A stretch of DNA of 64,000 nt from Lewinella sp. W8 (GTDB taxonomy: Bacteria > Bacteroidota > Bacteroidia > Chitinophagales > Saprospiraceae). The stretch is from contig NZ_SNAQ03000027.1 of the NCBI RefSeq assembly GCF_004375085.3, positions 1 to 64,000 of the forward strand, given 5' to 3'. Both the position numbers and the translations under genes were made by a program. Positions within the stretch are counted from its first letter, which is position 1, and the number at the start of each line of letters is the position of its first letter. Below are positions 23,569-32,016 of the stretch, piece after piece. The notes under the pieces are model-generated. The model did no database searches. It was not told the origin of the DNA and saw nothing but the letters and a program-made list of their open reading frames with translations.

Positions 23569-25185
23569 TCACGCAATCCCAATCGCTTCCAATTCTTCCG
23601 TCGTCACGTTTTTGATCACGCGGTTTTCGCGGTCCCACTCCACCCGCTTTCCCGTGCGGTAGGCGATGGTGGACATGTGAGCAGACATGGCCTCCTCAAA
23701 GCCTTCCTCAATGCCACAACTTACGCCGTGGTCGTTGCGGATGGCACTGAGCCATTCCCGCATGTGCAGGAAGGTGGAATCCACCCGTTTACCGTCGCGG
23801 TAGGTCCACATGAGGCCCTTGTCCGCAAAGTACTTGGCAGTGGCGCCGGTTACGCCGTCCACACCCTTTGACGCCGGGTTGTATGCGTACATCGGCGTGG
23901 TGGTCGAGACCAGCTGATCCTGCAACATCTCCTCGTAGCGGGTGGATCGCGCGTCGGGGTAGACGGTGAGTTGAGCACCCAGCTCCATCGTTCCGTCGTG
24001 GCCCATCAGCAGGGTGGGCCGACTGAACTGGTTCCCCAGCGTGGCGCTGTAAATGAAGGTCATGCCCTTTTCCTTGCCGGATTCCTGGGAGCCGCCCCGG
24101 TAGTAGTCTTCGTATTCCATCACCACCTGAAGTACGTCGGGAACCGTCCGCCCGTCGCGGTGGGTGTACACCCCGCCGGAGCAAACCACGGCGTCGGGAA
24201 TCCCCATATTGAGCAGGCAATTCACCCGGTCGTAATCGTGGGTGAGGAGGTCGCCGGTCAGCCCCGTACCGTATTCCCACCACTTGCGCCACCGGAAAAA
24301 GTGTTCCTTATTGAAGGGAATTTTGGGGGCGTTTCCGAGGAAGTTTTCCCAGTCGATGGTCTGCGGACTGGCCTTCTCGTGAATGTGGTACTGCCAGGCA
24401 CCGTTGTCGTCGTTCCGGTTGGTGTTGGTCTGAATCAGAGAAATGTGGCCCAGGATGTTTTTTTCGATGATGTCTCTGGCCGTCAGGAAGCTCTGCGTTT
24501 GCCGGTGCTGGTGCCCCAGCTGGAATTTGATGGCGGAATTTTTGACCGCATCGTAAAGGGCGTAGGTTTCGGCCACTTTGTGGGTCATGCATTTCTCCAC
24601 GTAGACGTGTTTACCCGCGGCAATGGCCGCGAGGCTCATCGGTGCGTGCCAGTGGTCGGGGGTGCCGATGACGACGGCGTCCACCTCGGGCGATTCGAGC
24701 AGCTTGCGATAGTCCTGGTAGATCGTTGGCGCCTGACCATCCACCGTTCCGGCAGCCTGGGCCAGTTCCCGACGAACCTCAAAAGCATCGCAGACCGCGG
24801 TGATCTTTACGTTGAGGTTCTCCTGCTCCAGGAAGTCCTTCAGGCGGGTGTCCTTCGGGTTTTTCATGGCCCGTTCCTTCATGCCTGCTTTCCACTGTGG
24901 GGTGGCGAAGCCCAGGGCGCGGGTCAGTTGTTCGCCGCGGATGCCGAAGCCGATGATGCCCACCCGAATGGGATCACCGGCCATCGGGCCGGTAGCGGGT
25001 GGCCGGGCGGGTTCGACGTTCAGTTCGTCGAGGATTTGCCGTTTGGCCGCCTGGTCGCTCTGGTATTTGGCCAGCGCTCCGGCCGCAAAGGCTCCCAAAA
25101 CGGGAAGACCGATTAGGCCCTTGACGAAGCTGCGTCGTTTGGTATCCGCACCCTCCATTTTTTCTTCGTTCTTATTCGTTTCCAT
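23569..25185 (-). CDS. TAT-exported Gfo/Idh/MocA family oxidoreductase
   Basis: This 538-residue protein has a twin-arginine signal (KRRSFVKGLIGLPVLGAFAAGALA, RR at residues 17-18), implying export after folding with its nucleotide cofactor. The N-terminal Rossmann motif is IRVGIIGFGIRGEQL, and VDAVVIGTPDHWHAPMSLAAIAAGKHVYVEKCMTH carries the family E-K-P-like motif, with Cys-Met in place of Pro. The C-terminal domain includes HDYDRVNCLLNMGIPD. Such periplasmic members act on sugars or inositols, or as glycosidases by a redox mechanism. It lies nine bases after the DoxX gene, in one operon. Confidence 0.87.
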   Translation of the reverse strand: METNKNEEKMEGADTKRRSFVKGLIGLPVLGAFAAGALAKYQSDQAAKRQILDELNVEPARPPATGPMAGDPIRVGIIGFGIRGEQLTRALGFATPQWKAGMKERAMKNPKDTRLKDFLEQENLNVKITAVCDAFEVRRELAQAAGTVDGQAPTIYQDYRKLLESPEVDAVVIGTPDHWHAPMSLAAIAAGKHVYVEKCMTHKVAETYALYDAVKNSAIKFQLGHQHRQTQSFLTARDIIEKNILGHISLIQTNTNRNDDNGAWQYHIHEKASPQTIDWENFLGNAPKIPFNKEHFFRWRKWWEYGTGLTGDLLTHDYDRVNCLLNMGIPDAVVCSGGVYTHRDGRTVPDVLQVVMEYEDYYRGGSQESGKEKGMTFIYSATLGNQFSRPTLLMGHDGTMELGAQLTVYPDARSTRYEEMLQDQLVSTTTPMYAYNPASKGVDGVTGATAKYFADKGLMWTYRDGKRVDSTFLHMREWLSAIRNDHGVSCGIEEGFEEAMSAHMSTIAYRTGKRVEWDRENRVIKNVTTEELEAIGIA

Positions 25186-25194
25186 GATCAGTAT

Positions 25195-25674
25195 TTAAGC
25201 GGTTGCGTAGGTGCGTTTCAGTAGGCCATCCAGTCCCCAGCGTTGGCTCGACGGGAAAACCATTAAGACCCCCAGGGCAAATAGCTCAATGAGATTTTTA
25301 TTGATGAAGAGGTAGCTTCCCTCACTGGGTAATGCGTATTTCACGTCAATCAGCGGTGGATGCGAGAGGAAGTAGAAACCAAGCAAGATGATTCCCCCCA
25401 GGGCGGCCCAGCGCGTCATGAAACCGAAAAGCAGGCCTAAGCCAATGAGGATCAACCCCCAGACGTTGGCCGTGTCGACCACGGAAAGGACGGTAGGATT
25501 GCTGCCCATTTCGTAAAAAAGATCCTTGAAGGGGCCGGCGGAATCCGTCAGGTAGCCCCGGGCCGACCAGTTGGGGTTCCAGAGCTTTACGACCCCTTCG
25601 TAGAGAAAGTGCCAACCGATGGCTAGGCGTAAGACTACCAGGAAAAACTCCTGGCCCTTAGTGTAATTTGTCAT
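25195..25674 (-). CDS. DoxX family membrane protein
   Basis: This 159-residue protein has about four transmembrane helices: VVLRLAIGWHFLYEGVVKLW (with the family-typical R-x-x-x-G-x-x-F-x-x-G-x-x-K pattern), VWGLILIGLGLLFGF, WAALGGIILLGFYFL and IELFALGVLMVFP. DoxX/quinol-oxidase-like proteins sit in the inner membrane and may pass electrons to or from quinones. Pairing with an exported Gfo/Idh enzyme suggests it could serve as that enzyme's redox partner, which is inference from gene order only. Confidence 0.85.
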   Translation of the reverse strand: MTNYTKGQEFFLVVLRLAIGWHFLYEGVVKLWNPNWSARGYLTDSAGPFKDLFYEMGSNPTVLSVVDTANVWGLILIGLGLLFGFMTRWAALGGIILLGFYFLSHPPLIDVKYALPSEGSYLFINKNLIELFALGVLMVFPSSQRWGLDGLLKRTYATA

Positions 25675-25901
25675 GATCAGTGTGCTTTAAGCGGCTGATC
25701 CGTCCGGAGGTTGGAAAGGAGAACGGAGGGTTCTGCCGTCCGGTGCGGAGCAACAACCCCCGTAAAGTAAGGGCGTTCCGTTACGGACTTAGTGATTTTG
25801 GTCAGCCTTGCGGGAGACTTTTGTTGCGAACCTTTTTTCTTCTTTGGGGAACCAATTGGATGCCCGTAGATGTTATGTCCCGATAAGCAAAATACACTCC
25901 C

Positions 25902-26423
25902 ATGAGTTACGTAATGGTGGACGTCGAGACCGACGGTCCCATCCCCGGTGATTATTCCATGGTTTCCCTCGGTGCGGTCATCGTCCGGGAGGGGCTGGAG
26001 CATACTTTCTACGGAAGGTTACGGCCTATTTCTGATCGCTACGTGGAGGAGGCCCTCCGGGTTTCGGGCCACTCCCGCCAGGAGACACTGACCTTTGATG
26101 ACCCCGCCGAGGTGATGGCCGCCTTCGCCGACTGGGTGGCGGAGTACTCCACCGGTCGGCCCCTCTTCATTAGCGACAATAATGGCTTCGACTGGATGTT
26201 CGTCTGCTGGTATTTCCATCACTTCACCGGCGGTAATCCCTTCGGTCATTCCTCCCAGAACCTGGGCAGCCTGTACAAGGGACTGGTCAACGACGTCTTT
26301 AAAAATTTCAAGCACCTGCGGGAAACCTCCCACACCCACCATCCGGTGGACGACGCCAAGGGAAACGCCGAAGCCCTGCTGAAGATGAAGCGGGATCTGG
26401 GGTTGAAGATTCCTTTGAAGTGA
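25902..26423 (+). CDS. 3'-5' exonuclease, DEDDh type
   Basis: This 173-residue RNase H-fold exonuclease shows the motifs MVDVETDG (D7, E9; Exo I), NNGFDW (D97; Exo II) and HHPVDDAKGNAEAL (H147, D151; Exo III), giving a DEDDh active site for two metal ions. It is shorter than DnaQ and lacks a clamp-binding tail. It resembles stand-alone DnaQ-like/Rnase-T-like exoribonucleases of Bacteroidota. It may trim RNA or DNA 3' ends. It is monocistronic. Confidence 0.82.
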   Translation: MSYVMVDVETDGPIPGDYSMVSLGAVIVREGLEHTFYGRLRPISDRYVEEALRVSGHSRQETLTFDDPAEVMAAFADWVAEYSTGRPLFISDNNGFDWMFVCWYFHHFTGGNPFGHSSQNLGSLYKGLVNDVFKNFKHLRETSHTHHPVDDAKGNAEALLKMKRDLGLKIPLK

Positions 26424-26542
26424 TTTTTAGGGCAACGGAGTGCCGGTGCCGGGTTGTTCGGTAAGGCGCAATGGTCAGTAATAATCATTTCTCCCATACC
26501 CTGAGCAATCGGCAAGTTCTTAGCGGGTCGGTGACCATTCGG

Positions 26543-26556
26543 GGAATGATCATTCC
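26543..26556. promoter_or_regulatory. perfect 14-bp palindrome (operator-like)
   Basis: GGAATGATCATTCC is fully self-complementary and lies 38 bases before the DUF6807 gene start. A wider, imperfect pair (ataatcatt near 26480, aatgattat near 26557) surrounds it. It could bind a dimeric repressor. No regulator gene is adjacent. Confidence 0.4.
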
Positions 26557-26593
26557 AATGATTATCTCTTTGACAAGTTGATATATTGGTCAA

Positions 26594-27616
26594 ATGAAAA
26601 ACTGCCTCTACCTACTGCTCCTCTCCCTAATGCTGGGCACCTGCGCGCTTGCGCCCTCGTGCTCAGCCGGGGCGCCGTCGCATTCCTCGGGAATCGACGA
26701 TCCCGACGAGTTGCGGAACTCGGGACCGTCGCCCGCCACCGCTCCAGAGACCGATACGGCGATCATCATCGACGAAGATGCCGTCAGTTTTCGGCGCAAT
26801 GACGGAGAGGTGCTGCGCTATCACCTGACCCCTCGGCTGCCGGACGGACTGCCGGATCACTACGCCCGCAGTGGATTTGTGCACCCGCTGAGCAGTCCGG
26901 CCGGGAAGGTCGTCACGGATGATTTTCCGGTGGCCTACGCCCACCAGCACGGCCTCTTCAACGCCTGGACCAACACTACCTTCCGCGACAGTTTCGTCGA
27001 CTTTTGGAATCAGCACCACCTGCTCGGCACCGTGGCTCACCACCGGCTCACGGATACCCTGCGCGAGGACGGATTCGTGGGTTTCAGCAGCGAGCTGCAC
27101 CACCTGAGTCGGGTGTACGGCAAGGTGCTGGAGGAAAGCTGGACGGCGCGCCTGCATCCCCGGACGGACGTCCACGTCATCGATTTTCGTAGCCGGCAAA
27201 GCAACGTTACCGAAGACACGCTTCACCTGAACGAATACCACTACGGCGGTTTTGGCATCCGCGGTAGTAAGCACTGGAACCCCAGCGATAGCCTCCACTT
27301 TTCCGGTCACCCCACCTTCCTCACCAGCGAGGGCCTCGGACGGGAGGCCGCCAACCACAGCCGTCCGGCCTGGACCGCCATGTACGGCGACGTGGCGGGA
27401 AGCGTGGCGGGCGTAGCGATTTTTCCGCATCCGGATAACTACCGCTATCCACAGCCCGTACGGGTGCACCCCGGCATCCCCTACTTCGTGGTGAGCCCCG
27501 TCGTGCTGGGAGCCTTCACCCTGCCGCCGGGAGCGAGCTACCTGTCGCGGTTCCGGGTCGTCGTCTTCGACGGGGAACCGGACGTGGAGTTGTTTGAGGA
27601 GTTAGCTTGGGAGTGA
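26594..27616 (+). CDS. exported DUF6807 (PmoA-like) protein
   Basis: This 340-residue protein has a signal sequence (MKNCLYLLLLSLMLGTCALAPSC) with Cys23 as a possible lipobox residue. The mature part is beta-rich and carries the DUF6807 signature DDFPVAYAHQHGLFNAWTNTTF, in which two His precede the turn, and NEYHYGGFGIRGSKHWNPSD. It is long annotated as 'PmoA family', but no methane oxidation should be inferred. In Bacteroidota it is common beside Gfo/Idh oxidoreductases and sugar isomerases, so a role in carbohydrate conversion is plausible. It is monocistronic. Confidence 0.8.
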   Translation: MKNCLYLLLLSLMLGTCALAPSCSAGAPSHSSGIDDPDELRNSGPSPATAPETDTAIIIDEDAVSFRRNDGEVLRYHLTPRLPDGLPDHYARSGFVHPLSSPAGKVVTDDFPVAYAHQHGLFNAWTNTTFRDSFVDFWNQHHLLGTVAHHRLTDTLREDGFVGFSSELHHLSRVYGKVLEESWTARLHPRTDVHVIDFRSRQSNVTEDTLHLNEYHYGGFGIRGSKHWNPSDSLHFSGHPTFLTSEGLGREAANHSRPAWTAMYGDVAGSVAGVAIFPHPDNYRYPQPVRVHPGIPYFVVSPVVLGAFTLPPGASYLSRFRVVVFDGEPDVELFEELAWE

Positions 27617-27634
27617 TGTTTTCGGTAGTTTTTA

Positions 27635-27724
27635 AGTACGGTAGTTTTGCCGTGAAGTAGGTCGGCAATGGTGTTAGCATTGTGGCCGTCCCATGAGGAA
27701 ATCTCCTCTTATTACTACCGTACT
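27635..27724. repeat. long-range inverted repeat between convergent genes
   Basis: AGTACGGTAGT (27635-27645) and ACTACCGTACT (27714-27724) are perfectly complementary, with a smaller GAGGA/TCCTC hairpin between. The right arm belongs to a 17-base string shared with the tandem repeats at 10439-10455. It may serve as the shared 3' end of the DUF6807 and hemB transcripts. Confidence 0.5.
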
Positions 27725-27743
27725 AAAAGACTAACCTACTCCC

Positions 27744-27762
27744 GATGAACCATCGGTTCATC
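27744..27762 (-). terminator. hairpin at the hemB stop codon
   Basis: GATGAACC-atc-GGTTCATC is a perfect 8-bp stem that includes the hemB stop (27758-27760). There is no immediate T tract on the minus strand, so it may protect the 3' end rather than terminate. Confidence 0.4.
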
Positions 27763-28744
27763 TAACATTCCACTTCGCAAAATCCTTGGCGAAGTAGGTG
27801 ATGATGGCGCTGGCGCCGGCCCGGCGGATGCTCAGCAGCGCTTCGCTGGCGGCCTGCTGGTAATCCAGCCAGCCGCGCTCGGCGGCGGCCAGAAGCATGG
27901 CGCATTCCCCGGAAACGTGGTAGGCCGCGATGGGCAGGGGGTGAGCGGCGTGGAGACGGTAGATGATGTCCAGGTAATTGAGGGCGGGCTTGACCATCAG
28001 GAAATCGGCGCCTTCGGCGGCGTCCAGCGCGGCCTCCCGGAGGGCTTCGCGGGTGTTGGCCGGGTCCATCTGGTAGGTCTTTTTGTCCGTCGGTACGTTT
28101 TCCAGGGCCCGGGGAGCGCTGTCGAGCGCATCGCGGAAGGGGCCGTAGAAGGCGCTGGCGTATTTGGCGGTGTAGGCCATGATGCCGGTGTCGGTGTACC
28201 CGGCCGCGTCCAGGGCCCGGCGGATGGAGCCCACCCGGCCGTCCATCATGTCACTGGGACCGATCAGGTCAAACCCCGCCTGGGCCTGGGCCACGGACAT
28301 GGCGTCCAGCAGGGGCAGGGTTTCGTCGTTGTCGATCTTGCCGTTGATGACCACTCCGTCGTGTCCGTCGCTACTGTAGGGGTCGAGGGCGACGTCCGAG
28401 ATCAGGCAGATGTCGGGAAATTTTTCTTTGATGCGGCGGGCGGCCTCCAGGTAAAAGTTGTCCGCTGCCGTAGCGTAGGTGCCCGTTTTGTCCTTGTGCT
28501 CTTCCGGCACGGCGGGGAACATCATGAAGCTTTGCAGTCCCAAAGCCACACATTCCTCGACTTCCTTCAGGACCTGCTCGATGCCCAGCCGGAAGGTGCC
28601 CGGAAGGCTGGTTACGGGGAGGCGACCGTTGGGATCGGGAATCAGAAAGAGAGGCTGCACGAGATGGCCAACGGTGAGTTCCGTTTCTCGAACCATTGAG
28701 CGGATGGCGGACGACTGTCGGTTTCGGCGGGGACGCAGGAGCAT
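27758..28744 (-). CDS. hemB: delta-aminolevulinic acid dehydratase (porphobilinogen synthase)
   Basis: This enzyme condenses two 5-aminolevulinate molecules to porphobilinogen in haem synthesis. It is read from MLLRPRRNRQSSAIRSMVRE (28744), giving 328 residues as usual; the longer frame adds 20 unrelated residues. The active-site lysines are in TAKYASAFYGP and MVKPALNYLDIIY. The region that binds catalytic zinc in other HemB (three Cys) reads DVALDPYSSDGHDG here, with Asp and Ala in place of Cys, so this is the Mg/K-type enzyme. GPSDMMDGRVGSIR is also conserved. It is alone, convergent with the DUF6807 gene. Confidence 0.95.
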   Translation of the reverse strand: MLLRPRRNRQSSAIRSMVRETELTVGHLVQPLFLIPDPNGRLPVTSLPGTFRLGIEQVLKEVEECVALGLQSFMMFPAVPEEHKDKTGTYATAADNFYLEAARRIKEKFPDICLISDVALDPYSSDGHDGVVINGKIDNDETLPLLDAMSVAQAQAGFDLIGPSDMMDGRVGSIRRALDAAGYTDTGIMAYTAKYASAFYGPFRDALDSAPRALENVPTDKKTYQMDPANTREALREAALDAAEGADFLMVKPALNYLDIIYRLHAAHPLPIAAYHVSGECAMLLAAAERGWLDYQQAASEALLSIRRAGASAIITYFAKDFAKWNVR

Positions 28745-28976
28745 ACGGGCAAATTTTCGATGTGGAGGCACAAAGGTAGCCGGAGTGCTGCGTGGGAGGG
28801 TCACGGGCCGGTTATAATTTTTGGCCGGATTTACCAGCGAACGGAGGCCGATAGGCTGGGGGTGAAGCCGAGGCCACGACGGAAGATTAGGCGCCTGATA
28901 ACCGCCGCGTTCTTTTCACGCTTGTTTCCGCCTTCGCCTCCCACACTCTTCCGCTCCGCGCTATCTTCACGCCGGA

Positions 28977-30773
28977 ATGATTACCCCCGCCATCATCACG
29001 CTTTTGGTGGCCCTCGTGGCCGTGCTGCTCTTCGTCACCGAATGGCTGACCGTGGACCTGATCGCGATGCTGATCATCGTATCCCTGGTGGGCACGCAGG
29101 TCATCTCCCCCACCGAGGGACTGGCGGGCTTCAGCAACGGGGCTACCCTTACCGTGGCCTTCATGTTCGTACTGTCCGCCGCCCTACTGAAAACGGGAGC
29201 CCTGCAGCTGCTGGCCAGCCGGATGTCCGACCGCTTCCGTCGCCGGCCCCAGTACGCGACCTTTCTGATGATGTTGCTGGTGGCCGCCGTCTCTGCCTTC
29301 ATCAACAATACGCCGGTCGTGGCCGTCTTTATTCCCATCGTGCACCGCATCGCGGTGTCGGCCAGGATCAAGCCTTCCCGACTGCTGATTCCCCTCTCCT
29401 TTGCGAGCATTCTGGGGGGCATGTGCACCCTGATCGGTACTTCCACCAATATCCTCGTCAGCGGCATCGCGCAGGATCACGGATTGCCCGGGTTTTCGGT
29501 CTTTACGCTGGCCCCCATCGGCGTTCCCCTCCTGATCATCGGGGTGGTTTATCTTACTTATCTCGGGGCCCGGCTGCTGCCGGACCGGGAAGGAGAAGGC
29601 GATCTGGCCGACCGGTTTGCCCTGCATGATTACCTGGCCGAAATTGTAATCCTGAACAATCCCCGCGTAGCGGGGAAGCGCATTATGGAATCGCCCATCG
29701 TGCGGGAACTCGACATGGACATCATCGAGGTGCGGCGGGACCAGGACGTATTTACCCTCCCGCCGGGTGATTTCCGGTTGGTGGAGGGGGATACCCTCAA
29801 GGTGCGTTGCGACCGGGAAAAAATCAAAAGCCTCAAAGATTGGGTGCGCCTGGTCGATCAATCCGGATCCGTCAAGGTGATGGGGACGGGCCTGGAACGA
29901 AACAACTCCAGTCTGGTGGAAATGGTGGTTACGCCCAACTCAGAATTTGTGGGCAAGACCCTGCGCGAGGTCGACTTCCGGCGGAGTTACCGCGCCGTGC
30001 CCCTGGCCATCCGGCAACGCGAGGCGACGCTCCACGAGCAGCTGTACCGCTTGCCCCTAATGGCCGGAGACGTCATCCTGGCCGAAGTGAAAACCCACTA
30101 CCTGAAGGAGCTGCAGCGGATCGAGCAGCAGCAGGACAGCCCGTTCATCCTCCTTTCCAGTGCGGCCCTGAGCGACTTCCATCCGGCTCGCTTTTACTTC
30201 GTGCTGACCACCATCGTCGGCCTCGTGGCGGTGGCCACGGCGGGGCTGGTGCCCATCAGTATCGCCGCGCTGGCGGGCGTTTGTCTGCTGGTGCTGGGCC
30301 GTACCCTGACCATGGCCGAAGCCTACGAAGCCGTAGACTGGAAAATTGTGTTTCTGCTGGCCGGAGCCCTCAGCCTGGGCAAGGCCATGAGCAACAGCGG
30401 ACTGGACGGGCAGATCGCCGAGTTGATGACCGGAAATCTGCAGGGTTCGGGACCCTACGTTTTGATTGCGACCCTTTACTTCATCACCAACCTGCTCACC
30501 GAAACCATGAGCAACAACGCCACGGCGGCCCTGCTGGCTCCGGTCGCCATCGCCGCGGCTCAGCAAATCGGCGTTGATCCCATGCCCCTGCTCGTCACGG
30601 TCAGCATTGCCGCTTCCGCCAGTTTCATGACCCCCGTTGGCTACCAGACCAACGCCATGGTGTACAGCGCGGGCCGCTATCGCTTCCTGGATTTTGCCCG
30701 CATTGGAGGTCCGCTTAACCTGATCTGCTGGGGCATGACCACCCTCCTGGTTCCCTACTTTTTCGGCCTGTAG
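28977..30773 (+). CDS. SLC13/DASS family anion permease with two TrkA-C domains
   Basis: This 598-residue membrane transporter has two blocks of helices (residues 1-200 and 395-598) around a cytosolic region of about 190 residues holding two TrkA-C (RCK-C) modules (YLAEIVILNNPRVAGKRIMES and NSSLVEMVVTPNSEFVGKTLREV). Helical hairpins with FINNTPVVAVFIPIV and TETMSNNATAALLAP are the paired S-N-N/T-type substrate and sodium sites, and TSTNILVSG matches the family. The usual substrates are dicarboxylates, sulfate or other anions. Which one cannot be told. It is monocistronic. Confidence 0.9.
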   Translation: MITPAIITLLVALVAVLLFVTEWLTVDLIAMLIIVSLVGTQVISPTEGLAGFSNGATLTVAFMFVLSAALLKTGALQLLASRMSDRFRRRPQYATFLMMLLVAAVSAFINNTPVVAVFIPIVHRIAVSARIKPSRLLIPLSFASILGGMCTLIGTSTNILVSGIAQDHGLPGFSVFTLAPIGVPLLIIGVVYLTYLGARLLPDREGEGDLADRFALHDYLAEIVILNNPRVAGKRIMESPIVRELDMDIIEVRRDQDVFTLPPGDFRLVEGDTLKVRCDREKIKSLKDWVRLVDQSGSVKVMGTGLERNNSSLVEMVVTPNSEFVGKTLREVDFRRSYRAVPLAIRQREATLHEQLYRLPLMAGDVILAEVKTHYLKELQRIEQQQDSPFILLSSAALSDFHPARFYFVLTTIVGLVAVATAGLVPISIAALAGVCLLVLGRTLTMAEAYEAVDWKIVFLLAGALSLGKAMSNSGLDGQIAELMTGNLQGSGPYVLIATLYFITNLLTETMSNNATAALLAPVAIAAAQQIGVDPMPLLVTVSIAASASFMTPVGYQTNAMVYSAGRYRFLDFARIGGPLNLICWGMTTLLVPYFFGL

Positions 30774-30919
30774 TGGAATAGTTCAAGGGGCGTAATCCCG
30801 TGGCCTTAGCCGACAACTTTTCGCGGGAGCAGTACAACGAAGTACCGGAGAAGCAGGAGGGCGTCGGCGCGCGGGTGCAGACATCTGCCCGAAGAGCCGG
30901 GAAAATCCAAAAATCCTGC

Positions 30920-30927
30920 TAATTTTG
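30920..30927 (+). promoter_or_regulatory. candidate minus-7 box of tRNA-Pro
   Basis: TAATTTTG matches TAnnTTTG and ends 10 bases before the tRNA. No clear TTG minus-33 element lies at the right distance. Confidence 0.35.
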
Positions 30928-30937
30928 CCCCCCCCTG

Positions 30938-31011
30938 CGGGATGTAGCGCAGCCCGGTAGCGCGCGTCGTTCGGGACGACGAGGCCGCTGGTTCGAATCC
31001 AGTCATCCCGA
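30938..31011 (+). tRNA. tRNA-Pro (anticodon CGG)
   Basis: This is a 74-base cloverleaf: acceptor CGGGATG/CATCCCG, anticodon arm CGTCG-ttCGGga-CGACG, T arm GCTGG-ttcgaat-CCAGT (one G-T pair), discriminator A. A strong terminator follows 10 bases later. The last 16 bases of the gene plus two following bases recur at 31097-31114. Confidence 0.95.
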
Positions 31012-31021
31012 CCCTAAGCTT

Positions 31022-31054
31022 AGCCGCTCTGCATCGCAGAGCGGCTATTTTTTT
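31022..31054 (+). terminator. intrinsic terminator after tRNA-Pro
   Basis: AGCCGCTCTGC (31022-31032) and GCAGAGCGGCT (31036-31046) form a perfect 11-bp stem, loop ATC, followed by A and seven T. Confidence 0.92.
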
Positions 31055-31096
31055 GGCCCAATTGGTTCGAGCGCGAAGCACACGACCGAAGGGAGT

Positions 31097-31114
31097 AATC
31101 CAGTCATCCCGACC
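31097..31114 (+). repeat. 18-bp direct repeat of the tRNA-Pro 3' end
   Basis: aatccagtcatcccgacc repeats 30996-31013, the T-arm/acceptor end of tRNA-Pro, 101 bases downstream. A preceding ttggttcga resembles the T-loop start, separated by about 27 foreign bases. It could be an attachment-site scar or the remnant of a second tRNA-Pro gene. Confidence 0.6.
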
Positions 31115-31248
31115 AGCGTACAAAAGGCCAGACCCCGCAGGGGTGACCTTACAGTGCGTTGAGACCCACCCCCACGCTGGATCAGCGCAGCTCATCCAGC
31201 ATGCCGAAAGGGGAACCATTTTAGTTAATTGTTTATGGGTGGACAGTA

Positions 31249-31720
31249 GCGACAAGGCATGAGTGGGATGGCATAGAGTTATACCCCTTCTAGAGACTAT
31301 GGCTTGTTCTGTAATAATTAAGTCCAAATTCTCTAGGCCCTGGGCTTCTTGAAAATCATAATCAACCATCCTGGGGATAAGTGCCTGGTGTCGCCTTTCC
31401 CCGAAAGGCGACCACTCCATCAAAGAAAGAAGGATGAACAAGATCGATTGGCCACATTCTTTCGCGGAAGGTCCTTCAGTTTTCCCAGGCTGATTCGGTT
31501 TCCTTTCGGGGAAAGGAAACACCACCTGCCTTCAATCATTTGATATTTCCTTAAGTGGGAGTCATGATAAACCAGTAGTCTGTCAGACTACTGGCCACAA
31601 ACCTAAAGGTGAAAAAAGGTATTCGTGGGGCATAGATTACAAAGCATACAACGGCCATAACTCTACGCCATTGTAAGGGTTACAACTTTGCGCCATCCCA
31701 CACATGCCTTGTCGCCCAAC
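31249..31720. repeat. structured non-coding element with ~40-bp inverted ends
   Basis: Both ends carry gcgacaaggcatg-N-gtgggatggc in inverted orientation (31249 rightward; 31715 leftward), with a further imperfect match. Inside are three perfect hairpins: GTCGCCTTT-ccccg-AAAGGCGAC (31390-31412), GTTTCCTTT-cgggg-AAAGGAAAC (31498-31520) and CCAGTAGTCT-gtc-AGACTACTGG (31572-31594). The first two are reverse-complement copies with two compensated base pairs, and their loops are complementary. No convincing ORF is present. It could be a MITE-like element or a structured RNA locus. Confidence 0.6.
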
Positions 31721-32003
31721 GACCAACAAAGTACGACTGCGATTACTCCTGAAATCGCCATCAATACGCTAACCGATCATCGACGCCGCCGGTGGCAACC
31801 GGCGGGCAGTTTAAGCCCCCGTAAGGAGAGCAAACGACCCGGAAATTCACCCATCCCCGGAGCCAAGAAGCGACCAAATTTAATCGAACCATTCCAGCCG
31901 CAGGGCCGACGCATTTCGCCACCATTAAGAAACCCGTTCGGCACGCACCGGCGGGATAACCCACCGCTCCCTAGGTACCCCGTGCATACCTGGCCCCACC
32001 GGA
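31721..32003. other. non-coding region before the CHU_C gene
   Basis: About 280 bases with no supported gene. One hairpin, CCGCCGGT-ggca-ACCGGCGG (31786-31805), is perfect. An open frame across 31688-32035 has a proline/arginine-rich product typical of chance ORFs. Confidence 0.5.
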
Positions 32004-32016
32004 TATCTTTGCACCC
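32004..32016 (+). promoter_or_regulatory. candidate promoter of the CHU_C gene
   Basis: TATCTTTG (matches TAnnTTTG) is followed directly by CACCC. It lies about 100 bases before the ATG at 32118. No clear minus-33 TTG is visible. Confidence 0.4.

Noticed and set aside
28371-28553. Other short ORFs inside hemB, his and pdhA genes
   Set aside because: All lie inside well-supported genes in other frames and show only GC-driven composition.
31053-31262. Small ORF beginning MAQLVRA
   Set aside because: It starts next to the duplicated tRNA end; such MAQLVRA peptides are a common false call near tRNA-like sequence.
30806-31525. 239-residue minus-strand ORF across tRNA-Pro
   Set aside because: Part of the product (MTGFEPAASSSRTTRATGLRY) is the well-known antisense reading of a tRNA gene, so the ORF is an artefact.
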